A stretch of 64,000 bases of DNA from Mangifera indica. Its lineage: Eukaryota > Streptophyta > Magnoliopsida > Sapindales > Anacardiaceae. The position numbers and the translations under genes are program-made. The DNA lies in contig NC_058147.1 in NCBI RefSeq assembly GCF_011075055.1, positions 11,532,001-11,596,000 on the forward strand, read 5' to 3'. The notes below the pieces were generated by a model. The model had not been told where the DNA came from, did not search any database, and saw only the letters and a program-made list of their open reading frames with translations. This document shows, piece after piece, positions 36,383 to 48,389 of the stretch; positions within the stretch are counted from its first letter, which is position 1, and every line of letters starts with the position of its first letter.

Positions 36383-37345
36383 GGCCTAAAATACTATTTC
36401 CCACCCAGGGTATAGTGAAACTCTGGTGACCCCTTTTAACTTTAGAAAATTCAAACCACTATCTATGAGTAAAATTTCATTAAAAAACTCAGTTAAAATT
36501 AAGGGCAAAATTATTATTTAACAAAAAAATTTAAAAAACATAAAATTTATTATATTTTCCCCCTTAAGTTTTAAAAATTAATAACTTTACCTCTGTCATA
36601 AGTTTTCAAATTTTAAAAACTAGCATCCCACCCAAAAAAAAAACTTAAGGTTTTCTTTCTCCCAACTCTAGCCACCATCTCCGATGAATGACAACTTGTC
36701 TTTCTTCCTCCCAATAAGGCCTCTTCCTCCGATAACCTCAGAAGATGTTTGGATCTAAAAATCTATACGTCTTTTGTCATAATTTTTTGACCTAAACAAA
36801 GGGTCCTTTGTCTAGATAATGAAGGTGTCATCTAAACGATAATGATGTCTTGGTCTCATCATCGTCATCTGCCATGAAGACTCATCTGGATGACACCTTT
36901 ATCGTCCAAACAAAGGACCCTTCGCCTGGATCAAAAAATCTAGATGAAGGACGTCTGAATTTTTCGATCCAGACATCTTCTGAGGTTGTCAAAGGAAGAG
37001 GTTTCACCGAGAGAAAGAAAGACAAGTTGTCATTAGTCGAAGATGGTGGTTAGAGTTGGGAAGAAGAAAACCCTAAGTTTTTGGGGGGGAGGGAGAAGGA
37101 ATGGTAGTTTTTAAAGTCTGAAAACTTTAGGCAGGGGTGAAGTTGTTAGTTTTTAAAATTTAGGGGAGAAAATATCATACCTTTTATGTTTTTTAAATTT
37201 ATTTGGTTAAATAATGATTTACCCTTAACTTTAATTGAGTTTTTTAAAGGAATTTTGCTCAAAGGTGGGTGTTTGAGGTTTTGAAAGTTAGAGGGGGTCA
37301 CTTTAAGGTTTCACTTTACCTTGGTGGGAAATAGTAATTTTGGCC
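36383..37345. mobile_element. Foldback MULE-type MITE, 963 bp, perfect 9-bp target duplication
   Basis: The left end GGCCTAAAATACTATTTCCC pairs with the right end (reverse complement GGCCAAAATTACTATTTCCC). The two arms of about 470 bp are inverted copies nearly to the centre at about 36,864, including CTTTGTTTAG/CAAACAAAGG and TCTTCTGAGG blocks. TAATATATA stands on both sides (36374-36382 and 37346-37354), a perfect 9-bp duplication. An open frame at 36,850-37,053 lies in the arm and is probably accidental. The ends match those of the 28,048 element, so both belong to one family. Confidence 0.9.
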
Positions 37346-37354
37346 TAATATATA

Positions 37355-40297
37355 AATCTCAAAGCCAATTCATTTTCTTCCCAAGACCTTAGTAGTCCCA
37401 TTCTCTACCTGCTCATTGGAGTCAATTATTTATTCTAATTGCATAAATTATTTAGAGTTTTCATGACTTCCATGGTTGACCGATAACATGCGAATGGATT
37501 GGTTTCATTCTTTCTTTGATTCTCCCTTTTTTTTGCCCATTTGTTGTCACTCGACTCTTCTCTCATGGTTGTGAAAGGATGGGGTACTGATGGGTTAGAC
37601 AATTATAGTAGGGTGTTGTTTGGTGGTTAATAGAAAATGGTTTGCTATTGTAAGGTTCCAAGTAGTGGGGTGAGATTAGATAACAAAGGCATAAAGAAAT
37701 AAAGGTGTACAAAGAAAGGAAATAAAAACAAACATTAAAAAAAGGAATTAGACCTTTGATATGATCCATTAACTTGACACGATATGATACAAAAAAATAG
37801 GGTTAGAGTGATAAGTTTTGACACAAATAGTAATTTGGGTTGGGTTAGGGTTTACCATTAAAAAATGAGATTAGATTCAGATTGATACAAAACTAACTCG
37901 AATTGACTCAAATATTTTAAACAAATTATTGAATAACATGATATCATGAAAAAATCTCTAATATTATTTATTTTATTTGTTTAACAGAAAGAGTTTCAAT
38001 ATATGATTTATATTCTCTAATTCGAATAAACAAATAAATTGACATTATATCATCAAACACCAAATTTGCATCACTCATCCACTGTTCCTTGAAACATTAT
38101 AGAGGTTAGCTAGATGTTTTTTTTTTTTTTTTAAAAAATAAATTTTAGATACCTACTTGGAGAAGCTAGTTTTAGATCTTTTCCAAATTTTTATCATCTT
38201 CTACTAAAGACATTCATTTTAATTTAGTAACAAACTTGTAAAAACTATTTGTAGTTTTCTTTTTTGTTGGTTTGTTATAGATACAAGTAAATTGAAGTTA
38301 TCATGTTTGATATGTTATATTTATATATTTGTTAATGATTTTAAATTTATGATAGTCACATTCATCATATAGAATAAAAATTAAAAATTTTAAATATTTG
38401 ACAAGTGGTTATTAATCACGTTAATTATCAATTGCATTATTTTAAAGTTGAGATTGTAGACTTATTTGGATTATTGATTATGATATTTTGTTTTCATCCC
38501 TACAATTGATTATATAAAAAAACAATAAGTAAATTATTAGTATTACCTTGAAATAGAACAATTATGTTTTAACAAAATGTTATTTTATGCCAAAATGTAT
38601 TTTCATATGTTATTTTGTAATAAATCGAGTGATTATTTGATATAGAAAATATGTTATTCCGTAATAAAGTATGTCCTTATATGTTAGATTAAGTCAAGTC
38701 AACACGTAAATATTTGGGTTTGGTTTAAGGTTGAAAATTTTTATACGATTTTGTTTCAGATTGGGTTAGGTGTAGGGACTTTAATTTGAAACTCAAACTG
38801 ATAATATAATCTAATAACATAAATTGTCAAGTTTAGAAGGAATACAATAATAAGAAAAGAAGAACAATTTGTGGTAATTTTTTGTTGGGTTTACGGTTTA
38901 GCCTTTTGTGGTTCAGAGAGTTATGTTTTTTGTCCATTGCTTGATTTATGTTTGGCTAAATTGTGGTTCAGAGAGTTTGTGGTGAATTCTAGATTGAAGT
39001 TGTCAAACCCACAAGGTACTTTTTAAAGTCAATTGAATTGGGGACAGACAAGAGAAGAGTTGAAGAGAAAGGGTGGAGATGACTTAATTCGTATGATGAA
39101 TAAAGATTTCTAATCATCCACGTAGTGGGGATAAGGTAAGGTGAAGAGAAAGGTTTTCAACAATAGAATGAAGATAGGGAATGAAATATTCAACCTTATC
39201 TCATCTTATTATTATTTTATATATTTAAGAAATTTTGAACTTCCCAAAAAGACCAAAGGACTATTTTCATCCTAGATTTGTTGAAACAACATTTCTTACC
39301 CTTGTCATCCATCATCCCGTTTTATCAGTAAAATTTTTTAACAATAGCTATGAAATTGATTTCAGTGTTAACATTATGTGAACAGTAAACATAACTGACA
39401 AACCCTTCTTAACCAATGAAATCTCCATAGTCTCCCAAGCATAATCTTCTCAGCACCTACCAACAACCTTTACTCTTTTTCAACACCTTACCTCACCTCC
39501 ACTAATTGCCCCCATTCTTCTCCTCACCTTCTAAACCCAGCGGATAGCCTAAAAAACACAAAAAAAAAAAAACCACTGTCGGTTACTTTCAAGTCCACTT
39601 TTGTTCCATCAAATAAGGCACCACCATGGCTTTATCAACAAATTCAGGCAGTAACTGAAGTTACAATCCGAACTCCTGCACATACGACAGCAAATTCAAG
39701 CATCCTTAATTATTCTCTCCTTCCTTACGGACCCAACTCCAGCTCTTTGTTCAATGCTTCTTGCTCTCACCTTTTTGTTCTTCCTTCTCGTGCCCCTCCA
39801 AATCTAACGTAGCCATTATCCATTTGAATCAAGCTCATCAAGAACCCAACGAAGCTCATCTTGACCTATTAAAACACGGCAATAAGAGCAAGAAAGGGGA
39901 GTTGGATTTGTGATGAAGGAGGACCAATGTCTCTCTTTAGGTAAAATTAGATGAGGTTACAGAGCCTCTGATAATTTATAACAAGGGTGAAATCAATCTC
40001 TTTTTACCTATGAAAGTTAAGAGTTTGATTTTTTAAATGCCTATTAAATTACTTTCAAGCTCTTTTACAATTAAAGTTAATTAATGTAACTAGTTGATGG
40101 GTCGAACAACTAAATTTTCAAACTTAAACGGTTGGAAGTGACAGTTTGGAAAACCTTACGTAGGAGATATTCCTTCAGCCTTCCCAAAAATTTAAAAAAT
40201 AAATAATACCCCAAAAGTATGCTGAAGTAACGTTTGCTTGGAAACTACTTAAAACTTTTAAAACATTACCTTGAAAATATAAAATCACTTGATCTAG
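37355..40297. other. Gap without a supported gene; possible decayed TIR element 37,768-38,837
   Basis: TTAACTTGACACGATATGAT at about 37770 and the reverse complement of 38,814-38,837 (TAAACTTGACAATTTATG) could be terminal inverted repeats. GGGTTGGGTTAGGGTTT lies inside the left end and ACCTAACCCAATC-type sequence opposite. I found no target duplication, so this is weak. The rest (38,838-40,297) is ordinary AT-rich DNA without recognisable exons. Confidence 0.35.
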
Positions 40298-40545
40298 CTG
40301 GACTTTTGGGCTGCTCAACCCTGTTGGCCTATGATTTTTGACCAAACTGAGGCGGAATTGGGTTTTAAGCCTGATAAGCTGCAGACGATTAGAAGTATGC
40401 TTGCTATGTCAAGTTTGATTGTCCTGTTTGTCCTGGATGAACTAAGGAAAAAGTCTACTCAAACTAGGTTAAAGGCAACAAGTGAGGGGTGTAATGAGGT
40501 GTGCTTATCAAGTTTGGTCCTCAGCTTGTTTAAGGATGAATTTGC
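40298..40545 (+). pseudogene. Remnant of a second type III polyketide synthase gene
   Basis: The plus strand reads LDFWAAQPCWPMIFDQTEAE, then KPDKLQTIRSMLAMSS and [19 protein letters not shown]. This aligns with the C-terminal third of the gene at 22,412 ([37 protein letters not shown]). The catalytic His of HPGG is Gln, and the YGN block with the catalytic Asn is deleted. After LKATSEG the end has decayed (the GFGPG signature is gone). No other part of the gene is visible upstream. It shows the family once had at least two copies about 17 kb apart in the same orientation. Confidence 0.75.
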
Positions 40546-40599
40546 AACAAGTTCCATCAAACCCGAAATGAGTTGTTATGGCTCGAGCTCAACCTGATC

Positions 40600-41863
40600 A
40601 GAAGTCATGATTTTGAAAAATTTTAAACTTAAGCTATGAAAGCTGAAATTTTTTTAATGTTTTCTAATAAAAGAAAGCATTAAAAGAATTTTGAAATGTG
40701 ACAAGAAATTAAATGAAAATTGTTGTTTACAATGAATGGGGTGAATAGTTCATACCAGCCATACTTACAAGAATGAATCGAATGTGAATTTATGGTGAAT
40801 AAAGTGGGGGTAAATATGTACTTTTACCATTCATGATTTGGGTAGGTTAGGGTTGAAAATAAATTTAAAATATCATAATCTTCTTTGAATGTTAGATTTT
40901 TAATTTCATTCATTCCTTCTTCTACCATTAAACACGATTCTGAACATGATAATGTCCTCTGTATAAAGTGCAGGTCAGGTAACTTTTCTCTTTGATTCCT
41001 TGGCTTATAATGAGTAAGTGCAAGGCCTCTTAATCTTTTCTACTCCTTATATTGATTTCTAAAATAAAAAAAATAAAATTTTTATTAATTTAAATATTAA
41101 AACAAGTAAAATTTTAGAAAATTTAACAATTATATTTTATAAAAGAATTTACTTTTAAAAAATAATTAAAAATATAAAATATCATTTTACTATACCATTT
41201 TAACTCAAATAAGTTTGTGCCTACAAATTTTAAATTGTCCCTTAACTGGCACAATGCCTACCAAATACACCCCCATAAGATATACCATGCCCCGGGTAGT
41301 ATGAATTATCAAGTAAACGTGATTGTATCTATTGGGTATTTCAACAATTTTCTTGTCAAAATCAGGGTTTTACTTAACAAATCATAGTATACAACTGATT
41401 ATAAATATTTTTTTGTCAATTAACAACTAATTTCAATTTAAAAAAAAACATTATATTATCAATAAAATTGTGTATATCTATTTTTAATATATAATTTATG
41501 TACACAGATGAGGTGTTATCATGCGATTAGATGTTTCTTTATCATATAATGACACATGTTTTAAAATCACTTAATTATATGATGATACATTACTGTATAC
41601 ATGAATTGTGTATCAAAAATGCATATACATAGCATTACTGTTACATTATTAAACAAAATTCAAATATCTAAACTGAAATTCTAAACTTTCTACATACTAA
41701 AAATCTACCCTTTTTTTAATCAAATTTCTAGATTCAAACCATGAATTACACTCTAGTCTAATGAAAAAATGTATTTCCATCAATCAGCAACGAAGTTCAA
41801 AGGAAGAAACGTGACATTTATAACAAAAATTAAAAACTCTAGGCAGACCCGATTCAACCCGAC
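40600..41863. other. AT-rich intergenic region upstream of the PPR locus
   Basis: No coding exon or intact element seen. An imperfect repeat of TCATATGATGACACA-like sequence at 41,520-41,600 suggests an old MITE, but I could not define its ends. Confidence 0.4.
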
Positions 41864-42755
41864 CCGATTTATTTCTTATATAAATATTACGGAATCTCAC
41901 GGAGATAGCAGATCCTAGTATGTATATATATATATATATTTCAACTCTTCCCGGTCCCAATTCAAAAGTCCCTCGTGTAAATGTTTCCTAAAACTTCACT
42001 TGTTTCTTCAAAATCATCTTTCGGTGTTAGATTTTCATCTTCATTTATTCGTTCTTCAGTTTCCCAACATCAACACGCAAAATCACCCAAGCACACCTCT
42101 ACGTTTAAACGCCATTCTCAACTTGATCATTTCCTCCATGTAAACTGCAGGTCAGGTAACTTTTCTCTTCATGAAGCTCTTGATTCCTTCGATTACATGA
42201 TTCATATGAATCCCACTCCCGCTATGTCATCATTCAGCCTTTTGTTTTCTGCGCTTGGTAAGAAAAAGCATATTGATAAACTTCTTGTGCTGTACATGTA
42301 ACACCCCAGGTCTAATAACCCGGCCAACGATTTATTTCTTCTATAAATATTACGGAATCTCACAGAGAGACCAGATCCTAATATATATGTTTATTTCAAC
42401 TCTTCCCGGTCCCAATTCAAACGTCCCTTCTGAAAATGTTTCTTAAAACTTCACTTGTTTCTTCAAAATCATCTTTCAGTGTTAGATTTTCATCTTCATT
42501 TATTCGTTCTTCAGTTTCCCAACATCAACACGCAAAATCACCCAAACACACCTCTACGTTTAAAGGCCATTCTCAACTTGATCATTTCCTCCATGTAAAC
42601 TGCAAGTCAGGTAACTTTTCTCTTCATGAAGCTCTTGATTCCTTCGATTACATGATTCATATGAATCCCACTCCCGCTATATCATCATTCAGCCTTTTGT
42701 TTTCTGCGCTTGGTAAGAAAAAGCATACTGATCAACTTCTTGTGCTGTACACGAG
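41864..42755 (+). repeat. Tandem duplication of the PPR gene 5' end, two copies of about 430 bp
   Basis: Leader and first codons at about 41,864-42,299 recur at about 42,328-42,755; the ATGs are 455 bp apart. Both copies contain TATAAATATTACGGAATCTC, CAACTCTTCCCGGTCCCAATTC and the full presequence coding. Only a handful of substitutions separate the coding parts, so the event is recent. Copy 1 breaks at CTGTACATG, where copy 2 continues CTGTACACGAGATTC into the gene. Confidence 0.9.
41981..42301 (+). pseudogene. Truncated duplicate of the PPR gene start (106 codons)
   Basis: The open frame matches the first 104 codons of the gene at 42,436, including the Ser/Arg-rich presequence and the first repeat-like block ([20 protein letters not shown]). 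It ends in TAA just after the duplication breakpoint. It could be translated into a short targeting-peptide protein, or act as an upstream frame that affects translation of the downstream gene, if both share a transcript. No promoter element distinguishes the two. Confidence 0.75.
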
Positions 42756-44378
42756 ATTCATTTCAGCTGGGTTGTTGCCGGATTTAATTATTTTGAACAT
42801 TCTAGTTAATTTCTTATGCAAAATGGCCCGGGTTTCTGAAGGCTTTTTGGTTTTGGGGAGTATTTTTAGGAGGGGTTTTTATCCCGATGCGGTTACTTTT
42901 AATTGTCTGATTAATGGTCTTTGTATGGAGGGGAAGATTAAGAAGGCCATCCAATTGCATAGGAAAATGGTTTTGGTTGGTTGTAGACCCAATGGGTTTA
43001 CGGTTGGGACTTTGATTACTGGGTTGTGTCGATCAGGTAATGTCACTGTTGCCCTTCAGTTATTTGAGGAAATGAAAACGGGAATGGGGAATTTGGTGCC
43101 ACTTGTAGGCCTAATATTGTTTCCTATTCTGCACTTATTGATGGTCTTTGCAAATATGGGTTAGTCGACAAGGCAAAGAAACTGTTTTCAGAAATGAAGA
43201 CCAAGGGCATTAATCCAAACGTGATTACTTACACCACTCTAATTTATGGTTTGTGTAATACATCTAATTGGGAGGAGGCTAAAACTTTGTTTATAGAGAT
43301 GTTGGAGGAAGGCGTAAAACCTAATGTGGTGACATTTAGCGTGGTAATTGATAAGCTCTGTATCAATGGAAAGATGGACGAAGCCAATGGGTTGTTCCAA
43401 CTAATGATTAATAGAGGTGTTTGTCCCGACACAAGAACTTATAACACACTTTTGAGTGGTTTTTGCTTGGCAGGTCAAATTGATGATGCTAGAAAGCTAT
43501 TTGATTCCATGGCTAGTATGGGGTGTAAGCCTGATGTTTTTAGCTACAATATTTTGATGGATGGTTTATGCTTGGCGAATAAAGTTGGTAATGCTAAGAA
43601 ATTGTTTGCTTCAATGTTGAGCAAGGGATGTATGCCTAATGTAGTTAACTACAATACTCTGATCAATTGGTATTGCAAGAATCGAAAAGTTGATGAAGCT
43701 ATGAATCTTTATAAGGAAATGACTTTAAGGGGAGTTAGGCCGACAGTTGTTACTTATAGCACCTTGCTATCTGGCCTTTTTATGAACGGTAATGTCAGAC
43801 ATGCAAAAAAGCTATTTGGTGAGATGCGACTTAGTAATGTGCCTCCCAATGTAATTACGTATAATATTCTTATTGATGGGTATTGCAAAAATGGTTGTGT
43901 TTTGGAGGCTGTTGAACTGTTCCATACTTTAATAAGTCGAAACATTCAACCTAACATCATAACTTTCAGCTGTCTCATTGATGGGTTATGCAAAACAGGG
44001 AGGCTCAAAATTGCTTGGGAACTGTTTAACAGATTGCGCAATAAAGGCTTTGTTCTGAATGTCAGAACATATAACATTATGATGCATGGATTTTGTAAAG
44101 AAGGGAAGTTAGAAATGGCAAGTAATTTGTTGTTAGATATGGAGCAAGACCATTGTGCTCCAGATTTCATCACTTTTAATACTCTTATGTTGGGATTCTT
44201 GCGGAATAATGAGACTTCAAAAGTTGTTGAACTTCTTCACAAAATGAAAGAGAGAAATGTAAAGCCAGATGCATCTATAGCTTCAATTGTATTAGATTTA
44301 CTGGAAAAGCATGAAAATTATCATGAAGTCTTGAATTTGCTACCATCCTTTTCAACCCAAGAACCGACAGGATGTTGA
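42436..44378 (+). CDS. P-class pentatricopeptide repeat protein, Rf-like; one frameshift
   Basis: The gene is intronless. The N-terminus [20 protein letters not shown] is Ser/Arg-rich without acidic residues, like a mitochondrial presequence. About 15 repeats of 35 residues follow, with P-class consensus such as [17 protein letters not shown] and [17 protein letters not shown]; the last is followed by a short tail ending EPTGC. P-class PPR proteins bind organellar RNA; the repeat style resembles the restorer-of-fertility-like group (inference). The frame from 42,436 ends at 43,164 and resumes at 43,194. At about 43,080-43,095 the sequence ACGGGAATGGGGAA lacks one A relative to the reading that keeps repeats in register ([20 protein letters not shown]). 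Translation past this point in the third frame continues the repeats without loss, so the defect is one base. It is either a recent pseudogene or an assembly error. Confidence 0.85.
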
Positions 44379-45281
44379 TTGTCAAGTAATTGCATTTTCC
44401 TGGGGGAATATAGCTTTTCATCAGAGCCTTGCTAGATGTCAAAGTTTCCATTTTAAGGTGTGTGCCAACATTGTAGCGGTGATTGTATTTAAATGAATCC
44501 GTTAATGAAGAAGTCTACACTTGAAAATGTTTTTGAGATAGATCTTACTAAAAACCGGTTGGGATAAATTAAATCATGATATTTTATTGACTGCAATGCA
44601 CATCTCAACCTCTTAGTCATAGTCAATCTGCTAGATGAATGACTGATGGTCAATTTTGCATTCCTATTTGTGTCCAGCCTAGTGTCTCTCTTCATTCCCA
44701 AAAAACATGAGACGGTGGTGTACTAAATAATATGTTTAGTATTCAACTCACCAATTTGTTGGTTTGCTGAAAGTCTCTCTGATTTATTTTTATATTATCC
44801 AAATCATTGAAGTTTTTAATAATTGTGTGGTTGAGTGTATGCATTTTTTCTTACTGGAATAACATGTTTAATAGTAGCAGTGAAATTATTCATTTAAACA
44901 CAGTGATTTAGTTTCTGAACGTAATTAATTTTAAAGTGATATTAGATAGTTAATTCATGTCTTCATCTTTGATGATTTAGCTTGACCATCAAGTTGTTAT
45001 ATTAGTATGTGCCTGGCACAGCTTTGTTTCTGAGTTTGACAGGTGCTTATTGATGTTTTCAAAGGAATTACTGATGAAGATGTTTCTAGGATGTAGATGG
45101 TGAAACATTTAAGGCCACTGATTGTAATGATGCTATTGAATCATTGGAGTAATTGTATGAACTCTTTTGCAAATGTGAGTCTACATTACTAGAAGCTAGC
45201 TAAAACTTTTGTATACCTAAAATTGTTGTTGATGTGTATATTCATTATTTCGTGGGTCACAAGTGCTACTTGTCATAGACT

Positions 45282-45324
<43 letters not shown>

Positions 45325-46252
45325 ACCAATAGATATGTTGGTACAACTCTCTTTGAAGAGATCAATCTCCTTGCCAAAGCTTCTGGTACCCAATTTGTGG
45401 TGACTGACGCTACATTGAACTTCGATGATGATGATGCTGCCTTCTGTTGAAAGAGGTATTTGCTCTTGTGATTCATCACTGCAGTACCATTGAGAGGTAT
45501 TGATATGTTTGCTGTCCATTTTACTATTTACATGGAATAATTATTCATAATAGCAACTGCCAAACTAGTAAATCAAATATGCAAGCCTGTTATTCTTATT
45601 CTTCATAATTTCTAAGAATTCTTTTGAATCTTTGTTGATGATGAACAGGAAAGGGAAAGTATTCTTGCTTAAAATCTGGGAAATGGTGTTGTAAAAGAAG
45701 CTGGTGCAATTGTGGGAGTTCCTTTGATTGGCTTAGGGATGGAAATGATGATTCAGCACTAGTAAGTTTTGCATTTTTAAGTAGTGTCATGTGCTCTGGA
45801 AAGTATCCCCAAGCCATAAGAACAGGATGCCTGTGGAAATTAAGATGACTTTCCATTGAAAATAACATCCAGTCATGTGATCCATCTCTTAATAATTGGA
45901 ACTTGTAGTCTGCAAGTGAATGCCACAATGAATTTGTTAGTATTCATCTGAGGTGATAGTAAAGTATATAAGGGGTTGTCTTGAACAGGTCTAAACATCA
46001 TATTTGTCTCATATCAACCTTATAAAAAGTTCATTTAAATAGAGTTTTTGTGCATGAAAGGGTGGAATGTGGTGTGCTGATGGTGATAATTGGCATAATG
46101 ATCTCCGCTTTTACATTTATTATTATTTTAAAAAAGAATATCTTATAATGAATAATTTATACTAAAGTATTAGTTAAAATTTGTTTATGATAAAACTAAA
46201 GCCAGCCAGCATACTTCACTCCTAAAAGTGTTCTCTTGTAGTCTTGTCACTG
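44379..46252 (+). other. Region with decayed, protein-like fragments of unknown origin
   Basis: Plus-strand pieces look coding but are broken: DGETFKATDCNDAIESLE with LYELFCKCESTLLEAS (about 45,100-45,195), EEINLLAKASGTQFVVTDAT followed by LNFDDDDAAFC (about 45,355-45,450), and NLGNGVVKEAGAIVGVPLIG (about 45,675-45,735). Intron-like separators are present (for example an AT-repeat stretch at 45,284-45,320). I do not recognise the source gene or genes. They may be captured fragments like those in the neighbouring element, or remains of a local gene. Confidence 0.35.
45284..45320 (+). repeat. (AT)n microsatellite
   Basis: About 18 AT units, explaining the YIYIYI open frames on both strands here. 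Confidence 0.95.
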
Positions 46253-47007
46253 CTAAAGTTTAGGGGTGAGAACATTACTAGTTTCAAACTGGATCATCGG
46301 ATATCCAATTGTCTGTTCCAGATTGAGTAGATTCTGAGTAATAAATTAAAGGAACCTACAGGGTTCATGACCAGTTCTGATTTTGATTCCTTGCCCTTGG
46401 GGGGTCGAAATCAATTTGCAACCAACTCGATTCACTCATTTAATGCATTGGGTCAGTTTCTCAACCCGATAATTTTTTTTTTTTTAAAACTGATGTATAA
46501 ATCAACCCAGTATTACTCTAGAAAACCCTATTTGCCCACTTTCAAAATTTCTTTGCTAATCTTTATCTCCTTCCTTGGTTTGGATCCAGTCTTCTAGAGG
46601 TTTGAATCAGAGTATGAGATGGAATCAGAGAAGGATTGGAACATGGTGTCAGCACATCCAATTAGGTTGACCAAAAATCTCTACTCTGGATCAAAACCAC
46701 ACTCTTTGTCAAGGTAGGTTGATTTTTACCTTTAATTTATGTGCATTGATTACTTTGAGGTTTGTTGTTGGTTGTGAGGATGATACTTTATTGTTATTTC
46801 AGCAAAATGTCAAGTCCTGTTTAAAAGGAAAGTGAAAAGAGTCTGTTTGTCTATCCTATCATGTTTCGACCCTGCCTGTATGAACTCTAGTTGCCAATAT
46901 AGTTTAGTGGTTAGATGTCAGTTCCTGTCGTGCCTCAGATTATATGAGTTTGTTTCGGAAAATGAATATATTTGGGAAGGAGATTAACCTAGACTTGGCT
47001 GATTCAG

Positions 47008-47104
47008 GTTCCTCTTGTGGCTTCAAATAGCATTGGGACAGAAATAACTGAGACAGAGCATGGAAACAGTGATATTGCGTTTTATGGGAATTCCTTTACA
47101 GCTG
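47008..47104 (+). pseudogene. Captured exon of an N-carbamoylputrescine amidase gene
   Basis: The exon lies between acceptor gattcag and donor gtactc and reads VPLVASNSIGTEITETEHGN, then DIAFYGNSFTAG. It closely follows the plant N-carbamoylputrescine amidase sequence NLVPLVASNRIG..E.IETEHG (nitrilase superfamily; last step to putrescine via agmatine). The full enzyme is about 300 residues; only this exon, without the catalytic Glu, Lys or Cys blocks, is present. There is no stop within it. No adjacent exon of the same gene is seen. Confidence 0.65.
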
Positions 47105-47517
47105 GTACTCAGTTCTTGTATTAGCTTGCTATTTAGAAATTAATAAGACATGCTAGTAGGAATATATCAATTAAATTACTGGAGTTGGAGCAACAACACA
47201 CCTTTCCTCTAGGATTATGTCTTGTTACACAGCCTAGCAAATTGTTAGGGAACTCAGAAATGTTTTTATCCATATCTCTGCATACATTGTTAGGCAGATG
47301 CTCACACACTCATGTTTCTAGTTAATTTATGGAGGGTACATGACAGACTGCACATTTAACATGTGATATTCATTGGTGCCCATTCATAGATTATAAAAAT
47401 AATAAAGTTAAATATGATTTATTAATCATAAATTTATAATTAGATGAAATAGTTTTTAGAAATTAATCATATAAATCAATGATTAAAATGTAATTGATTG
47501 TGTTTATTAATCAACAG

Positions 47518-47579
47518 AAGGTGTAACTGCAGGAGCCAAGACAGCTGCTGTCGCTAGCATTGCTACTGCCATTCCAACA
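47518..47579 (+). pseudogene. Captured exon resembling early nodulin 93 (ENOD93)
   Basis: Between acceptor aatcaacag and donor gtaagt the exon reads EGVTAGAKTAAVASIATAIP followed by T. This matches the conserved membrane-segment motif of ENOD93 proteins (EGV.AGAKAA..A.IATAIPT). Only about 20 residues are present, so the call rests on one motif. The following 47,600-47,870 holds a small tandem duplication (unit about 80 bp, TCTCCTGAAAGTTTTTTAAG twice) and no further ENOD93 exon. Confidence 0.5.
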
Positions 47580-48389
47580 GTAAGTCTTCCAACTCTAAAG
47601 GGTGTTTATATGTCTGAGTTACCTGTCCATTCTATTCCTAGTCTCCTGAAAGTTTTTTAAGGGTTGGATTTATTTACCTATCCATTGTATTCCTACGTCT
47701 GAGTTACCTGTCCATTCCATTCCTCTTCTCCTGAAAGTTTTTTAAGGGTTGGATCTATTTACCAATACATATACATGCCCTAATTTGTATACCTGAAATG
47801 GTTCAGCCTTGTTTAATAATTAAATGAATTAACTAATGTAAACACTAAAATATCCCTAATCATGTGTTACAGACCTGGAAGAATGGCCAACTTATCCAGC
47901 TGACTGAAGGTTCCAGCAGTTCACAACAGCTCCTCCAGCAAGTTTCCAGATACAGCCTCCTCCTGCAGTTCCAGTGTCCAAGGATCTCACCAACACAACT
48001 CAACTCAATAGTCTCCCAACATTCATTCACAGTCAAGCAAGAAAGGAACAATCAGAATTATTTCTACATTTCCATTTGCATGTATCATATAAATGTAACT
48101 GAGCAAATTTCTATTGAATAAAAATCAAGCAAAGTTTACTATTCCATTTCCATGTCCATGATCAAATAATACTTCAGTAATCTTGCTCCAATCCACAGAA
48201 ATAAGTTCAACAACAAAACCAACAAGTATCCCACAAGGCAATAGCAATAACAATAACAAACGGTAAAAATAAACTAAAGGAATGCTGAGTTCTGAGAGCC
48301 AGCCCTCTCCAATTCTCTTCAGCTGCTAAAAATCAATATCCATCATAATCATACCTCATCCATGCTTTTTCCATTATATGTGCTGCCTC

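Noticed and set aside
36850..37053. 67-codon open frame
   Set aside because: It lies in one arm of the foldback element and its mirror arm is not coding; likely chance.
37768..38837. Full TIR transposon with GGGTTGGGTTAGGG near the end (also considered as telomere-like sequence)
   Set aside because: Telomere repeats are not tandem here, and no target duplication supports the TIR element, so it is mentioned only as a possibility.
43244..44173. Three minus-strand open frames across the PPR repeats
   Set aside because: Shadows caused by the repetitive codon pattern of the PPR motifs.
45217..45519. Open frames with YIYIYI tracts
   Set aside because: Produced by the AT microsatellite, apart from the short non-repetitive pieces described separately.
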